Shown here: positions 23,231 to 35,100 of the stretch, in pieces
Layout of the letters: each line of letters opens with the position of its first letter
How positions within the stretch are numbered: the stretch's first letter is position 1
Source of the DNA: Isoetes taiwanensis
Taxonomy: Eukaryota > Streptophyta > Lycopodiopsida > Isoetales > Isoetaceae
Length of the DNA: 64,000 bases
Direction of reading: 5' to 3'
Assembly: GCA_021234155.1 (NCBI GenBank)
Contig: JAJEKV010000002.1
Span: forward strand, 2,454,155 to 2,518,154
The notes under the pieces: model-generated
What the model saw: only the letters and a program-made list of their open reading frames with translations
Databases searched by the model: none
Told to the model about the DNA's origin: nothing
Translations under genes and position numbers: made by a program

Positions 23231-24006
23231 TAATGAGCGACTTTCTAGAGGTCTAGGTCAAGTTTGAAAATTCTAATAAGAATATTTATGGGTGAACTAA
23301 GTTTAAATTTTGAGATAACAATTGGATCTAATAAAATGTTTCTGTCCATGGCTAATGACGTTTTTCCTCACTTGCACCTAAGTTTCAAAAGCAAAACTAG
23401 AACTCTCTTAGATATGTTGTAACTTAAAATAATTTTAAGTAGCAAAACCAAAATACTTCCTCTTGAAATGTTGTAGCTTAAAATAAATCATGCATATATC
23501 ATATACTCCATTTTCACAACCCATCCAATCCCATGGAAACCACAACAAAACAACCAATGCGATCAAAGTGCATCAATATAACAACTACCATCGAGGTGAA
23601 GCAAGAATTAGCAAACACTAAAGTTATGAGGTTCCAAACTAATGAGTGAGTGAGTGAGTGAAAGGCCGCCGCGATAAATTTCTTGTAATGATAATAAATT
23701 GATCGTCGAATAAACATGGAGTTTATTATTTTTTAACTTAAAAAACCAACTTTGAAGAGACGCGCTGGTCTTGCTCATTGACTCTTCTTTCAAACCACTT
23801 TATAGTGAATTTCTTCTTATAGGCCTAAAAGTTGCCCCTAAATCTAGATCAAAATGTGTATAAATGCTTTTGAATGCAAGTAGAATAAATTAAAATGCAA
23901 GTAAATGTCGCACCTCAAAATCAACAAAGAAACAATACTTATCATAATTGATTATATAATCAAGTATTCTATAAATAATTACAAATTCAGTTATAGTTAT
24001 CAACTT
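23231..24006. other. Intergenic, no gene recognised
   Basis: AT-rich. Contains a short GAGT repeat (GAGTGAGTGAGTGAGTG, about 23,644). Confidence 0.4.
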
Positions 24007-24886
24007 TCAATATACAACATAAGGAGATGTGGTTGTTATCTGCCACATTGACAACCCAGGAATAGCATTGTTCATATAACCTATAAAGTGGAGTGCACGA
24101 TCACGACCAGCTTGATTCGGCGCAAAAGCCCAACACCATACCTCACCATTGATGGGAATCAAAGGAACTCCCTCAAAACGAACACCCGGGTTATATGCTG
24201 CTACAACAGCTGCAAAATCTGTTCAAACACAAAAATAAATAGGGTTATATACAACTACAGTAACAACAAAATTTATTCAAATAAAAAATTAAATGAGCAT
24301 GCTTAATCATTAAACTTTATCAAATTATATCAGGTACTCACTTGCAGGTAATGGGTTCGTGCCATGACATAATGAGGATCCACTCGATTCTTAATATCTG
24401 AGTGGTTCTCCAAAAAAGGCTCCCACTTCTCACAAAAAATAGTATATAAACTTGCACCATAACCATTTTCTCCGCTACCCAGAACGCAAGCTCTATTATC
24501 TAAAATCCTAATCACTTCCTCGATAAGTGATTTAGGAGCAACCTAAATAAATAAAACAATGTGTTAAAATATAATAAAAATTATGCAACTAAAATATAAG
24601 TTACCTCAAGATCTGGATACGCATTTAATTGTTGAAGAATAGGTTCAAGTACTTTTGCAGGTAATGGTTCAGGATTTTTAGGACGATAAGGCATGTTGAG
24701 CCCTAAATTACGAACACAGCAATTTTAAAAACTAGAAACATTTATATTTTACTAAGAAAGTTACCTAACCCTAGCAAAAATGTTACCTGCTGTAGAAGTA
24801 CCTGCTGTAGAAGTACTGGTACTGGTGGTCGTAGTGGTATCAATATCAGTACTAGTACCCTGCTGCAATTGCCAACTTTGATTCAT
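24007..24886 (-). CDS. Unrecognised multi-exon gene
   Basis: Splice signals fit four exons. Exon 1 is 24,886-24,787 (MNQSWQLQQG, then a Thr/Ser run). Exon 2 is 24,702-24,605 (GLNMPYRPKNPEPLPAKVLE). Exon 3 is 24,542-24,342 (VAPKSLIEEVIRILDNRACV, YTIFCEKWEPFLENHSDIKN). Exon 4 is about 24,215-24,007 (YNPGVRFEGVPLIPINGEVW, ALHFIGYMNNAIPGLSMWQI), ending in TGA. Donors GTAACA, GTAACT and GTGAGT and acceptors ATTTAG (twice) and TTTGCAG fit. The phase is correct for junctions 1-2 and 2-3 but is off by one for 3-4, so either the acceptor is wrong or the gene has an indel. The steady coding look across introns argues for a real gene or a recent relic. I do not recognise the family; a mobile-element origin is possible. 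Confidence 0.5.
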
Positions 24887-25294
24887 TGTACGCTAAATAA
24901 ACACATCAAAAAAAAAATTAAGCACCTCTGTTAAGATTAATGAATCAAAGCAAAGAATTTAACAAACATGACTAGTTACGGTACTAAGGAGTTAGCGTAA
25001 CCATCTAATATTTTATAGCTAGCAAAAAAGTTCAAAAGTTTAGATTATCTTATTTATATCCAACAAAAGGTGGTGTCAAGCATGTAATAAAACATGACAA
25101 AGACGAGTCTTTGCTTTTGTACCCAACCCACAAGATAAGATGATAAAATAAAAGGAAGTTAATTATGGGACAACATAGAGCATAGGAAAATAAAAACAGA
25201 GTTGCTAATAGCTAAGGAGACAACTCAAAACAAGCTTGAGCTAAGGATGAACTTGTTGCCCATCAGATAGCATTTATATTTTGTTACCACAGGT

Positions 25295-25670
25295 ACATTG
25301 AAAGAAACTGATAGGTCAAATGTGAAGAATATAGATTGCAACGAAGGCTTACCTTCAAAATGAATATTATTCGAACTTCCAAAGTTATATGACATCTAGC
25401 TCTTTTCTGTAAAAATTGAGATATTCGGAGATTAGCCATTACCAACCATGGTTGGGACATAGTTGTAAACCCATGTTCATACATTGAGAGAAACTGATAG
25501 GTCAAATGTGAAGAATATAGATTGCAACGAAGGCTTACCTTCAGAATGAATGGTGCCTTCCAAAGTTATGACATCTAGCTCTTTTCTGTAAAAATTGAGA
25601 TATTCGGAGATTAGCCATTGCCAACCATGGTTGGGACATAGTTGTAAACCCATGTTCATACAAATTTAGA
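25295..25670. repeat. Tandem duplication, 186-bp unit
   Basis: The segment from GAAACTGATAGGTCAAATGT through GACATAGTTGTAAACCCATG occurs at about 25,303-25,480 and again at 25,489-25,660. The second copy has an 8-bp or so change after GAATG. Confidence 0.92.
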
Positions 25671-26570
25671 GGTATATGGTGGCTACTGTCTAATGGGAAT
25701 TTAGATAGAAGTCCAGAAGCGATGGTCCTAAGATCAATGAAATGGAAGTTAATGCAGCAGGAGGTCTACGCTCCACAAAGCAGACGAAAACTAGGAAGAG
25801 TTTAATAGCTACACATAAATATGCCATTAGGGATTCATGCACAAAAGAAGAGGTTTGCCTGAAAATTTAACTGATGGAAAGCAGTGATGGAAAGCAGTGT
25901 TCCGATAACGTCAACTACTTCTGTGAAGAAAAAAATTGTTAACTGCATATAAGCTAAATAAATGGGTTTGCACATTTTCAGAATGTGGAGGTCATATCTA
26001 GGTGCATACAGATATGTAAAGAGCATTCAGATATATTTGACCCCTTGAAAACAATTTAGTGACCTCGGTCATGTTGTTATCACAATTAGATCAAGAGGAC
26101 ATACTTACCATAAATAAACAACAGAGGCAGGATAGAGAACACAACACAGTCAAGGATCCTTCACCCTACATTGACACGATGGGGGTTAACTATTCCAAAA
26201 AGGAATTGTCAATTCTATTGCATTCGTACTCCTTGGGAACCTGCCAAAGTATAATACTGTCTCGTCACTAGTTTAGAGGATGCTATGCAAAGGTATTTTA
26301 TTATACTAGGCAATATGCACAGACCTTAAATATGACAGATATATTCTGATGCATTGCCAGAATTGGGAAGCTGCCAAACTATATTGTCCAAGAAAAGATA
26401 GGAGGTTGAACATAATATGACAAATATATTATGATGCAATTGCCAGAAGAGATTACGTAATCATGAAAATAAAATGTTTCTTGCTATAGTAAAAATCTGA
26501 TCAGGTAGGGTTTCATGGGAATAGCCCATTTGCTGCTGTGACTACTGCAAAGTGATTGATAATACCCCTT
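25671..26570. other. Intergenic, no gene recognised
   Basis: No coding motif. GATTCATGCACAAAAGAAGAG at about 25,833 resembles the start of the duplicated segments at 27.75 and 28.34 kb. Confidence 0.4.
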
Positions 26571-26579
26571 TTTAATCTC

Positions 26580-27645
26580 TTTGATGCTTGATACTTGGCC
26601 TCGTTTGTAAAAACCTTTTATATTTTGCACCTGCTGATCGATTTATCTTGTCTAACAATGTCAAAGTCACACCTTTAGCGTCAAGATACTTGCTTGTCTG
26701 TGATGCCTCCACCATCATCTTATCATCATTTGACTCAGATGAAAAGAAATTGGTTGTTTCTGTTTGCTTCAAGCCCATTAGATTCTTTTGTTTGAGTATG
26801 TTTCTCCTTTCTAGGGGCAGTTCATATATAAAGTGAGACACATTTCTGATCATAATATTCCACCAACTGCAGTAGAGATGTGGGGTCTCTAAAAAGAGAA
26901 TGGTATCTGCCTATAATAATGTAGTAGGTTGGGCAGGTAAAAATAAAATGTTCTTCTAATTCAACCATGTCTAGATCACACATTGGGCATTTCCGTATAT
27001 TGTGCACCATATAGAAATGTCGGCCTCACCAACATGTCAACAAATAGGAAGAGCTTTCTATCAATACCTTGAAAACGGAGTTGATAGCACTATTTTTCCA
27101 GCTGCACAAGGGAGGAATAACCCTTTGCAATCTGTGCCTGGCCAACCTCCCTCAATCTAAAAAGAGGACACGCAAACTCAACACCCAAGTAGGTGTATGT
27201 AGAAACAATTTCCACAAGAGTTATTTTTCCGGTTCGTCCAAGAGGCATTAAATACCACACTTTGGTCTTGTTGAGATTTACTTGCAGCTCTCTATCTTTG
27301 CAAAAGGCTTCTAATGCGGCCAGATGTTTTTTAAGCCCTTGAGGAGATGGTGAATTTAGAACCACATCATCCCCAGAAAGCAAATTTGGAATGCATTCAT
27401 GAGCAAGCATGGACACTTCTCCGCCTAACGTCTGAACAAAGTTTTCAAGCTCGTCGATAAAGACCAAATAGTGTAGGAGAGAGGGGCACTCTTGTCATAA
27501 TTAGGCGGTAATTTGCAGGATTCATAGAATCACCTGTTTTATGAATAAGCTTTATAACATTATTTGACCAAATCTGCAGGAACCCCATGCAAGTAGCTTC
27601 ATTAAACAGATCTGCAACCACTAGTGCCAATGTCTTAGCCATTGT
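26580..27645 (-). mobile_element. LINE reverse-transcriptase fragment, minus strand
   Basis: From 27,642 down, the minus strand reads VADLFNEATCMGFLQIWSNN and KLIHKTGDSMNPANYRLI (reverse-transcriptase N-terminal blocks), then VPLSPTLFGLY, and FIDELENFVQTLGGE. LLSGDDVVL at about 27,365-27,390 stands for the [YF]xDD active site. Then come HLAALEAFCKDRELQVNLNK and TKVWYL. Downstream, 26,822-27,010 has CPMCDLDMVELEEHFIFTCP, the zinc-binding zf-RVT-like motif near the LINE C-terminus, and 26,580-26,850 continues the C-terminal region in a shifted frame. Deletions and frame changes mark it as dead. Its wording differs from the LINE at 13-16 kb, so it is another family. Confidence 0.85.
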
Positions 27646-27740
27646 ATGGCCCTTTCAATGAGAGGGACAGTAAAAAAGGTAGATGGTTGAGGGGATAAGG
27701 CAGATATATGAAATTTAATTACAGCTTGAGCAACTGTGGC

Positions 27741-27920
27741 AAAATGGGATTCATGCACAAGAGAAGAAATTTGCGTCTTTAAAGCCAGTGGTTAAAAACA
27801 ATTGGAAAACATCTATTTCACAAAGATAACAGGCTGGAGAAAATTAGTTCTTACCTCTTACTCTTGATTTTTAGTAAGCTTCCAGCAATAGCAGGTTGCT
27901 GCAGGCTCGAGATCTGCAAA
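27741..27920. repeat. Direct repeat, copy 1 (copy 2 at 28,328-28,558)
   Basis: GGGATTCATGCACAAGAGAAG, AAAGCCAGTGGTTA, CACAAAGATAACA, AGATTAGTTCTTACCT-like and GGCTCGAGATCTGCAAAA phrases recur in order about 590 bp downstream. Confidence 0.75.
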
Positions 27921-28327
27921 AAAGAAATATGCGTTGCCATAACTACAAATAATGCAACCTAAAGAAGACCGATAATTTATGGTGCAATGGAGAAGATTCG
28001 TATAATATGGGATAATCCGTGTAAACATGGGATAATCCGTGTAAACAAGTGCAGATACTGGCGTTTTTGTTGGGAAACGAAAAAAAAATAAGCTAAAGGA
28101 GGCATTCACCTTTATATCTACTTTTGGCAATCATTCCGCTTGGAAAATACATCAATCTACAATAGTAAAGAGATCAAAGAAAAAAGTATCTGCAGCAGTT
28201 CAATTGATACGCAAGGCAAAGGGGCTCAGTTTTGCAGCGCAGATTGAGCACGTTTCTGCTCAAAATGTTTTGAACAAATGGATAAGGGAGATATATGAGA
28301 TTAAATTGCAACTTGAGCAATTGTGAT

Positions 28328-28558
28328 GCAGTGGGATTATGCACAAAGAAGAAAAGTTGTATCTCTAAAGCCGGTGGCTAGAAAGTGATGAAAACATCTA
28401 AAGAAAAGTTGTATCTCTAAAGCCGGTGGCTAGAAAGTGATTAAAACATCTATCTCACAAAGATAACATGCTGAAAAGATTAGTTCTTACCTGTTCACCT
28501 TGAGTTTTGTTGAGCTTTCAGCAAAAGCAGGTCGTTTCAGGCTCAATACCTGCAAAAC
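28328..28558. repeat. Direct repeat copy 2 with internal 57-bp tandem duplication
   Basis: This is the second copy of the segment at 27,741. In addition, AAACATCTAAAGAAAAGTTG through GGTGGCTAGAAAGTGAT is itself tandemly duplicated at about 28,345-28,460. Confidence 0.8.
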
Positions 28559-28646
28559 AGAATCATTCCGCTTGAAAAATACATCGATCTACAATAGTAA
28601 AACAAGCATTTTTATTGACACATTTTTGCTTACCTCTATTTTTGAA

Positions 28647-28714
28647 GCGCGGAGCAAGACTAAAGCCCCGGTGTTAAAAGCGCGGAGCAAAGACTGAAGC
28701 CCCGGTGTTAGAGA
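28647..28714. repeat. Short tandem repeat, 34-bp unit, two copies
   Basis: GCGCGGAGCAAAGACTGAAG then CCCCGGTGTTA occurs twice with minor differences. Confidence 0.85.
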
Positions 28715-28892
28715 ATGCAAATGGTTCTCAAGTAATCGCTCACTAACTCTAAATCGCTTTACAAAAGATTTCAAGAAGTCCTCAGCCGTTGGATGTTAAA
28801 TTTCTGCCAATAGTCTGGTGGACACCGTACGTGGGTCAGTACACCGTACACGTGGCAAAACCCAAATCAGAAAGAGCCCTCTAGAGACTTTC

Positions 28893-29003
28893 CTTATTCG
28901 CCCCCCACCGGAAAACAGGAAAATATTTAAACCATTGAAAAACACGCCAAAAACAGGGGCAAAAATTTTTCCGGCCTGTTTTCCAGTGGGGGGGCCGAAT
29001 AAG
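28893..29003. repeat. Inverted repeat (foldback), 27-29-bp arms
   Basis: The left arm, 28,893-28,919, starts CTTATTCGCCCCCCACC and ends GGAAAACAGG. The right arm, 28,975-29,003, starts CCTGTTTTCC and ends GGGGCCGAATAAG. The arms are complementary apart from a few bases. The AT-rich loop also pairs in part (GGAAAATATTT with AAATTTTTCC). Confidence 0.8.
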
Positions 29004-31490
29004 CTCTCTGCTCAAGCCAGCGCAGAGAACACATGCACGAAGCCAGATTCAGATTCATCGAAGCTTCAGATTTGATGCCTCATATTCGAAGCAATCGACA
29101 AAGAATCAGCCTAATCCTTCTGAGACCGGCCGAAAACAAAGAAACGGGCAACTGGAACCAGAAGATTTAATGTGCAAAATTCTACTCTAATATACAAAAT
29201 TCCTTATGCTAAGCTCTCTGCACTAAAACCCAAAGAACAGAAGCAATGTAGAGGTAGCCCACCAAAACAAGCAATTACAAAATCTCTGCAACAAATCGGA
29301 AGATCTAATGTGCAAAATTCTATCCTAATGTGCAAAATTCCTTCTGTGAAGCCCTCTTTGCAATCGCATAACCAAATGGAGGATTCTATTTCCTATAAGA
29401 GCAACCGGCCAACGATCCAAAGAAGCAGGCAACACACCCTGCTCCCACGCCTGCAACAGATCCATCCCCTACTGGAAAGATCGTGGCAGCAAGAAAGTCA
29501 GATCTGCAACGACTTGTTTGCAGATCATACTAAGAAGTAAAGCCATCCGACGACCAAGAGTTTTTTTGCAAAAACAAATGCCATCCACTGCCTCGAATCG
29601 TCATCGGAAAACCTAATTAGTGGCATCCACTCTTTTTTCTCATTATTTTTTTAGGGGAGGGTGCCCACTATCAGCGCAGTGCCCAGCTACTGCGCGGCTC
29701 AATTCCGCACTCTTGCCCACTGATCCCGCAGCCCTATTCCCCTGTATTGAGCATACCTTGCCCTTCAACTGTGTGTAGCTTTCTCCACCAATGTCGGATT
29801 GACACGTGGATTGGTGCATCTGAAAGCCCTCTTCAAGAGTTTTCTTTTCATATGCGTTGGCACTGCAGTCTCCTCAGGAATCATAAAAAACAATTGATGG
29901 CTACTTGGTGCGCAGTGGATGGGCAATTGGTGCGGGGAGATGGGCAGGCAACCTACCCTACTTTCAAGGCTCGTAACTTCTTCTCAGGAACTCCAAATCT
30001 GAAATTTTTTTCAGCGATAGATAGGCGAGTTCATCCTCTTTCTAATGATGTCTCATTTGTCCATTGATGCAGGAATCTAGAGTTATGAAGATTCTAAGAC
30101 TAACTGCGGCATATATGGGCACCCTCCCCTAGGTCCAGGATTTAGTGTGTTTTGGGTTTGCAATTGCCAACGAAAATGCCGAGTGCACCATTTCGTGCAA
30201 TTCTAAGCTATCCACGTGGATACCCACGTCACCTGCCTTCTATGCCCACATCAGCACAACCCCATCTCCGTCGTCTATCATCTTCCCAATCTTCATGACT
30301 GCATCTGCATGGCGAATGAAGTAATAACAAGGCCCTAAATCAAGGTAGGCATCATTTTTTTTGTTAGGGGTAATGTTCGCTGGTTGGTCGTTATGCGGGG
30401 TAAGGTCACCTGGCGAGGTTGGCGAGGTCGGCGATGACGCTCCGTTAGGCGCTTGTCTTCCTTGCTCAGTTTTTGCCTTGCTCGAGTGTTGTTTCCTGAG
30501 TTGCTTCCTTTTTTCCGACTTTTGGCGTTGGTTTTGACGCTGATGCTTCCCTTTTTCTAATTTTCACTGGCGCTTGCATCTTTGACCTTGGCTCTTCCTT
30601 CTGACAGGTTCTATATAGGTTCAATATGATTATTTCCTGTAATCTAAATATTTTCATAATTATCTGTCGATTTTTTCATGATTTTCTTGAAATGCATGCG
30701 TCCTAATATATTTTCCTTGCAGATTCGTCGGCTGGAGGTACATGCAACAGTGGAGCATCATTTTTTGCAGAAGATCTGGATACCTTGGCGACATTTTCAG
30801 GTTATTTTTTGCGGAAGATCTGGATATCTTGGTCAATGGTAATTCTTTGCAGCACGTTTCTGGTTTCTCCTTTTTAGGAAGTGTGAGCAATTTTTTCTTC
30901 ATTCAGTGCACTGATTCAAGTCAGATCAAAGATGCATTGCAGAAATGTCATGGGGAGTCTTCAAATTCTGGTAAATCTGGTAGTCTATCATCTGATAAAA
31001 CCTGTTGAATGCCTGTAATGGCAAATGAAAACCTATGGAATTACTTTTGTAATGAATTGCAGATTGCTTGAAGCACTGCAAATTTTGAATGGAAACTGAA
31101 CTTTGTGATATGAAATTTTGGTATCAGTGACTACTTGAAATAATGTGGATTTGAATGTATTGTTGAAAGTATTGTTAAATCACTAAGTAGTGTAGTTGGC
31201 GTTGGCATAGCTGGCACAAGCACTGCCAGATGGCACTAGCTAGGACAGGTGGCACTAGCAGCCTGCCAGGTGGGACATGAAAGTTATAGGATGTAATAAA
31301 GGTGATAATATGGAGAAATAGGGCCTGCCCTAACATTTCGAGAAGCAAGCATTATAGGAATGTGTTCTTAAGCAATCTTATCATATAGAGTTGTATGACG
31401 AGTGTGGGGCCAGGTGTGCTTTTGATAGATTGCCAGAAAGAAACTTATCTTCATGACTATTATCATTACAGTGCATGTTCAGCACGAGCA
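29004..31490. other. Intergenic, no gene recognised
   Basis: Frames at 29,172-29,540 (+), 29,747-30,067 (+) and 30,466-30,902 (-) are unrecognised. A short duplication (TTTTTTGC[AG]GAAGATCTGGATA) occurs at about 30,762 and 30,808. Confidence 0.4.
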
Positions 31491-31494
31491 GGTT

Positions 31495-31835
31495 AGGGCA
31501 TGCAGAAAGGTGTATTTCCAAATGAAGTCATGCTTTTAATTGAAGGCATGTGGGAAAAAGATCTAAGCCAGGGTCTACAAATTTATGCATAGATTATTCG
31601 AGGGTTTAACATGGACATCAACTTGAAAAACAACCTTCTTCAAATGTTATGCAAATTGGGGAAGTTTGATGCATACAATGCCTTTGCTAGATTATCTTAT
31701 CAAGACAATGTGTATTAGAATACAATGATTGCCGGATATGCATAGCATGGGAAAGGTTTTTGTGCCTTGGAATGTTTGGAGAATGATATTAAAAGCGATG
31801 GATTCAAACAAAATTGCATACTTGAGCATTTTTAA
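31495..31835 (+). pseudogene. Pentatricopeptide repeat (PPR) protein relic
   Basis: One plus-strand frame reads QKGVFPNEVMLLIEGMW, DLSQGLQIYA-stop, IIRGFNMDINLKNNLLQMLC, KLGKFDAYNAFARLSYQDNV, stop, NTMIAGYA-stop and HGKGFCALECLEN. These are successive PPR motifs of the plant organelle-RNA-editing type (compare the usual GI.PNEVTF, G..IHA.II..G, and NTMIAGYAQHG.G.EAL). Three in-frame stops show a pseudogene. Functional PPR proteins bind organelle RNA; this copy cannot. Confidence 0.85.
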
Positions 31836-32390
31836 AGACAATGGACTTGTATGTACTATTGAGTATGACATGACATGGCGGATTATATAACTAGATAAGC
31901 AGAGGTGGAGGATGGACAGAGCAAGATGCATATGATGACTGCATCATGCAATCAGTCCTTTAGTTTGGTAACTACTTCTTTGTCTGATATAGACACAACC
32001 CTAGATTGAAATTTTGAGCCCATCATTTTTTGCCCCAATTTGCCATGCGCGGATGATGCTTTAGATGGGGCAGCTGGCACTTCTATAGGTCATTCTTCAA
32101 CCACTAGGGAACTTTCAACTTCCACAGTAATCCCCCTTCCATATTGAACCATCATTCATTTAAATTGGATTTATGTTTGTTCCAAAAGCACACTACTTTT
32201 GCATACCCTTTTTTCAATATAGTGTTGTGGTGTGTGACATGCTGTTTTGCAAGAGTGCAAATTTTTACATTATAGTAGTGGGTGGTCTAACTAACTTTCT
32301 TGTTTTAGTGAGAAGAATGTGTTGTTTTGTTAGCATTTGTAGATAACAACACATCAATATACACAGAACATTTTTTACATTGTATTCGCT

Positions 32391-32597
32391 TGATATGAAG
32401 ATTACATCATGGAAGGACTAGTCCTTTCTTTGTCAAATATCTCTCAGGAAAGGGATCCATCTCCTTAGTATGATCTAGTTCTGGATGCGTTTTGACAACA
32501 TCTAATATTGTTTTACCAGCAGCCAACCCACTCATGATGGACATGAATAGTACTAGAAACTGATATGAAGATTACATCATGGAAGGACTAGTCCTTG
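32391..32597. repeat. Duplicated 3' end of the FCP1-domain gene
   Basis: The sequence from GATATGAAGATTACATCATGG through GGACATGAATAGTACTAGAAAC (32,391-32,560) repeats the end of the gene at 32,598-32,765 with a few differences (for example AGTATGATC/AGTACGATC). A truncated third copy of the head lies at 32,562-32,597. Confidence 0.9.
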
Positions 32598-32611
32598 ATA
32601 TGAAGATTACA

Positions 32612-33880
32612 TCATGGAAGGACGAGTCCTTTCTTTGTCAAATATCTCTCAAGATAGGGATCCATCTCCTTAGTACGATCTAGTTCTGGATGCGTTTTGA
32701 CAACATCTGATATTGTTTTACCAGCAGCCAACCCACTCATGATGGACATGAACAGTGCTAGAAACTCATCTATTGAGTAATCCAGTGGAGTATAACTTGG
32801 TGGATTAAAAGCCTGGCCTTGATTATAAAAGCACTTAAGAGCATCATCATCTACTATTATGATGCCCTCTTTCTTTTGAATGCCAAGCTGATCCATCATA
32901 GTACCGAGATGTTTAACGAAGACCGGTTTGCCATCCGGATCTCGTGGATGTGGAAACTTTATACACTTAGTTTGGTCCCAAATCGTCACAAAGTCTCTAT
33001 TCATTCCTGGTAACACCCTAAGAACTTCTTCAATATTTCTGCGCTCCATTGAGAACCAGATAACAACTTGAAACAATCTGAATGCCTCATTCATCATATC
33101 TTCTAAGTGTGGGCATGGATAGATCCACTTAGTATTCGATTCTAGAGGGACTTGTTTGAAGTCATCCCTGTTAATAAGCTTCTTAGGAAACGTTTTACAC
33201 GAGACGCCATTCAGATCAAAGACAATGATTTTGTCACAAGCAGGTGGAGCCCTGAACCATGGAAAACAAAGAGTTAGCCATACAAAAATTGTCTGCAATA
33301 CACGCCAAGCGCATTTTGTCCGTCATAAGTATTTTATATATCGCGCCTGGCATGAATCACCTTTCATCATCAGAGCCTTTATGGTCATCCCCAGCAGTCG
33401 TAGCGTCTACTTCACTCCCCAGATGCTTACTGCCAGAAGCATCAACTCCACTGTTTAGTTTGGACACGTTTTTTTCTATGAAAGCTACCTCATGGTTTTG
33501 TTTCCTAACCTCAGTGGTTGAATATGAGCTTGTATGATCATCCTGGCTTGTATCAGGAATTAACATAGTCGTACCCCCAAGTGTAACATTACCAGTTGGA
33601 ATATTACCAAGCATAGACTCCATATTTTGCTCCATGATCCCACGTTCCCGTGCTATCATTGCGGCCTTCTCCTCGGGGATTGCATTGCTTTTTGAATATT
33701 CTGAAATTGTTCTTGGAGGCGATTGTGAAATAGTAGTCTGCTTTGCCCCATTGTAAGGTACCAAAGCAAATGGTTTTTTATCTTTGAAAGGGCCCCAATC
33801 AGCCGTGGCTAGTACCTTTTCAAAAAACACTTCAAGAAAATCCCTGGAATAGACATCATTGACAAAACTTAGATATCTTC
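32612..33880 (-). CDS. FCP1/NIF-type HAD phosphatase-like domain, C-terminal part of a larger gene
   Basis: The last exon, 33,251-32,612, encodes a domain like FCP1/small CTD phosphatases and TIM50, which remove phosphate from proteins through a DxDx(T/V) nucleophile. Motif I reads IIVFDLNGVS, with the second Asp replaced by Asn, so activity is doubtful. Motif II is VVIWFSMERRN, followed by IWDQTKC, and motif III is IIIVDDDAL. The domain is full length, with a C-terminal tail ending TKKGLVLP. The upstream exon, to 33,357, ends GATGAAAG|GTGATT and joins GGTTCAG|G in the correct phase, giving SDDER-APPACDK. That exon carries ATADWGPFKDKKPFALVPYN and a Ser/Thr-rich linker, and continues upstream in frame to about 33,945, the methyltransferase-like part. 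The gene is therefore a fusion of the two. Confidence 0.7.
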
Positions 33881-34865
33881 TTGATTTCTTCGGGGCTTCT
33901 CTACCAATGTACCTTCCAACATGAAGTTCACAGCAAGTAGTATCAAGTGTACAAAAGCCTCAGCAAGATAACTAGCCAGATTGATTGCAAACCCATGTTT
34001 ATTCAAGGGCTCCTTTTCTTTTGTCAGCAATTCCAGAGTGATGTCCGTCCGATAAAGGTCAGGAACATCAAATTCCTGGCATTCATTTGCTTCATCCTCA
34101 TCATCTGCTTTGTAGAACACATTTTTCAAGTTGGGTTCATCCAAAAGAAAACACTGCCATGCACCTTTATCTGATGCCCCTTTGTTCTTAGCTACCTCAT
34201 AGTCATCATCTGGCACAAGGGATATCATTATGAAGATTATATATGCGCTTTTAAAACTGCATCTTCAAATCAATATCCTTTGTCTCAAAGAGAAGAGAAC
34301 CTTCCCTAATAACCTTTTGGCATTCCAAGTCGTATGAAGTTACCAAAGCATGCATATGAGGCTCTCCTGGAGGGCATATGATGACAATAGTAAAGAACTT
34401 CTCAGTTGTTAAGCCGATGCAGCTAGTAAAAAAAACTATTGTACTCTTTTTGAGTCATCCTCTTCTTCCTTTTGCAATCCTGCTATCCAATACAAACAGA
34501 GAAATATTATGATGGCCTATTGTTGTATCAGGTAGGAGACCCTTATAGCCAGTAGAGACCAGGTATTGGAGTGTAGGTAAATCACCACCAACATCTTTTA
34601 GGATGGCAACCTTTCTTCTCAGCTCAGCCATCACCTTATCTGAAAGTTTTGTAGTATGATGTTGGTTCTTTGAATTCCTGTTTCTTAGAAAGTCCTTGGA
34701 CCAGAAGACATATTTCTTGAGGTCATCAGCAGATATGCCATACTTGTCTAGCAGGCCGAGTTCAGACAATGTTACATCACCATATAGCTTCTGAAGTTCT
34801 TGCCCAACTGTTACCTTCATAACTCGCATATCCTTTATATGAGTGCAACATTCAATGAAGGACAT
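33860..34865 (-). pseudogene. N4/N6 DNA methyltransferase-like region of the same gene
   Basis: Read 5' to 3' on the minus strand, a frame from 34,865 (VGQELQKLYGDVTLSELGLL, HNISLFVLDSRIAKG) passes one TGA at about 34,452. It continues as TTEKFFTIVIICPPGEPHMH (about 34,370-34,420), which resembles motif IV of class-beta methyltransferases, IVDPPWG, with D changed and W lost. Next, 34,228-33,960 has YEVAKNKGASDKGAWQCF, EPNLKNVFY and EKEPLNKHGFAINLASYLAE. A frame shift then leads into LDTTCCELHVGRYIG and KKSRRYLSFVNDVYSRDFLE, the position where LDxFxGxGTxGRA..R.Y..ED is expected. The order catalytic motif, Lys-rich loop, then S-adenosylmethionine site fits class-beta m4C/m6A enzymes. Key residues are altered and frames broken, so this copy looks inactive. 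The family call is inference from motif order. Confidence 0.5.
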
Positions 34866-34872
34866 TTTATCC

Positions 34873-35100
34873 TTAAATGAAGAACCCTTCTTGTACAGAA
34901 CTTCTTTGTTTATGCATTGATCTAACAGCCAAATGAAGGCCCTGTACTTTTCTCATCTCAGTGGTCTTCAAATCAAATATGGAAGTATCTTGAGGAGGCA
35001 CTCTTCCCATTGCATCTGATAGATGTTTCTGAGCATAAGCATCCCAGAACTCGTTCCACTTCACCCAGACTTCGTCCTTAGAGAACATGATCCTTTAGGC
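34873..35100 (-). pseudogene. Linker part of the same gene
   Basis: A 71-codon frame (KDEVWVKWNEFWDAYAQKHL, TTEMRKVQGLHLAVRSMHKQ) lies between the ParB-like and methyltransferase-like parts. Its reading continues into the 34,865 frame only after a one-base shift (KKGSSFKDKMSFIECC). It looks alpha-helical and has no motif I can name. Confidence 0.4.
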
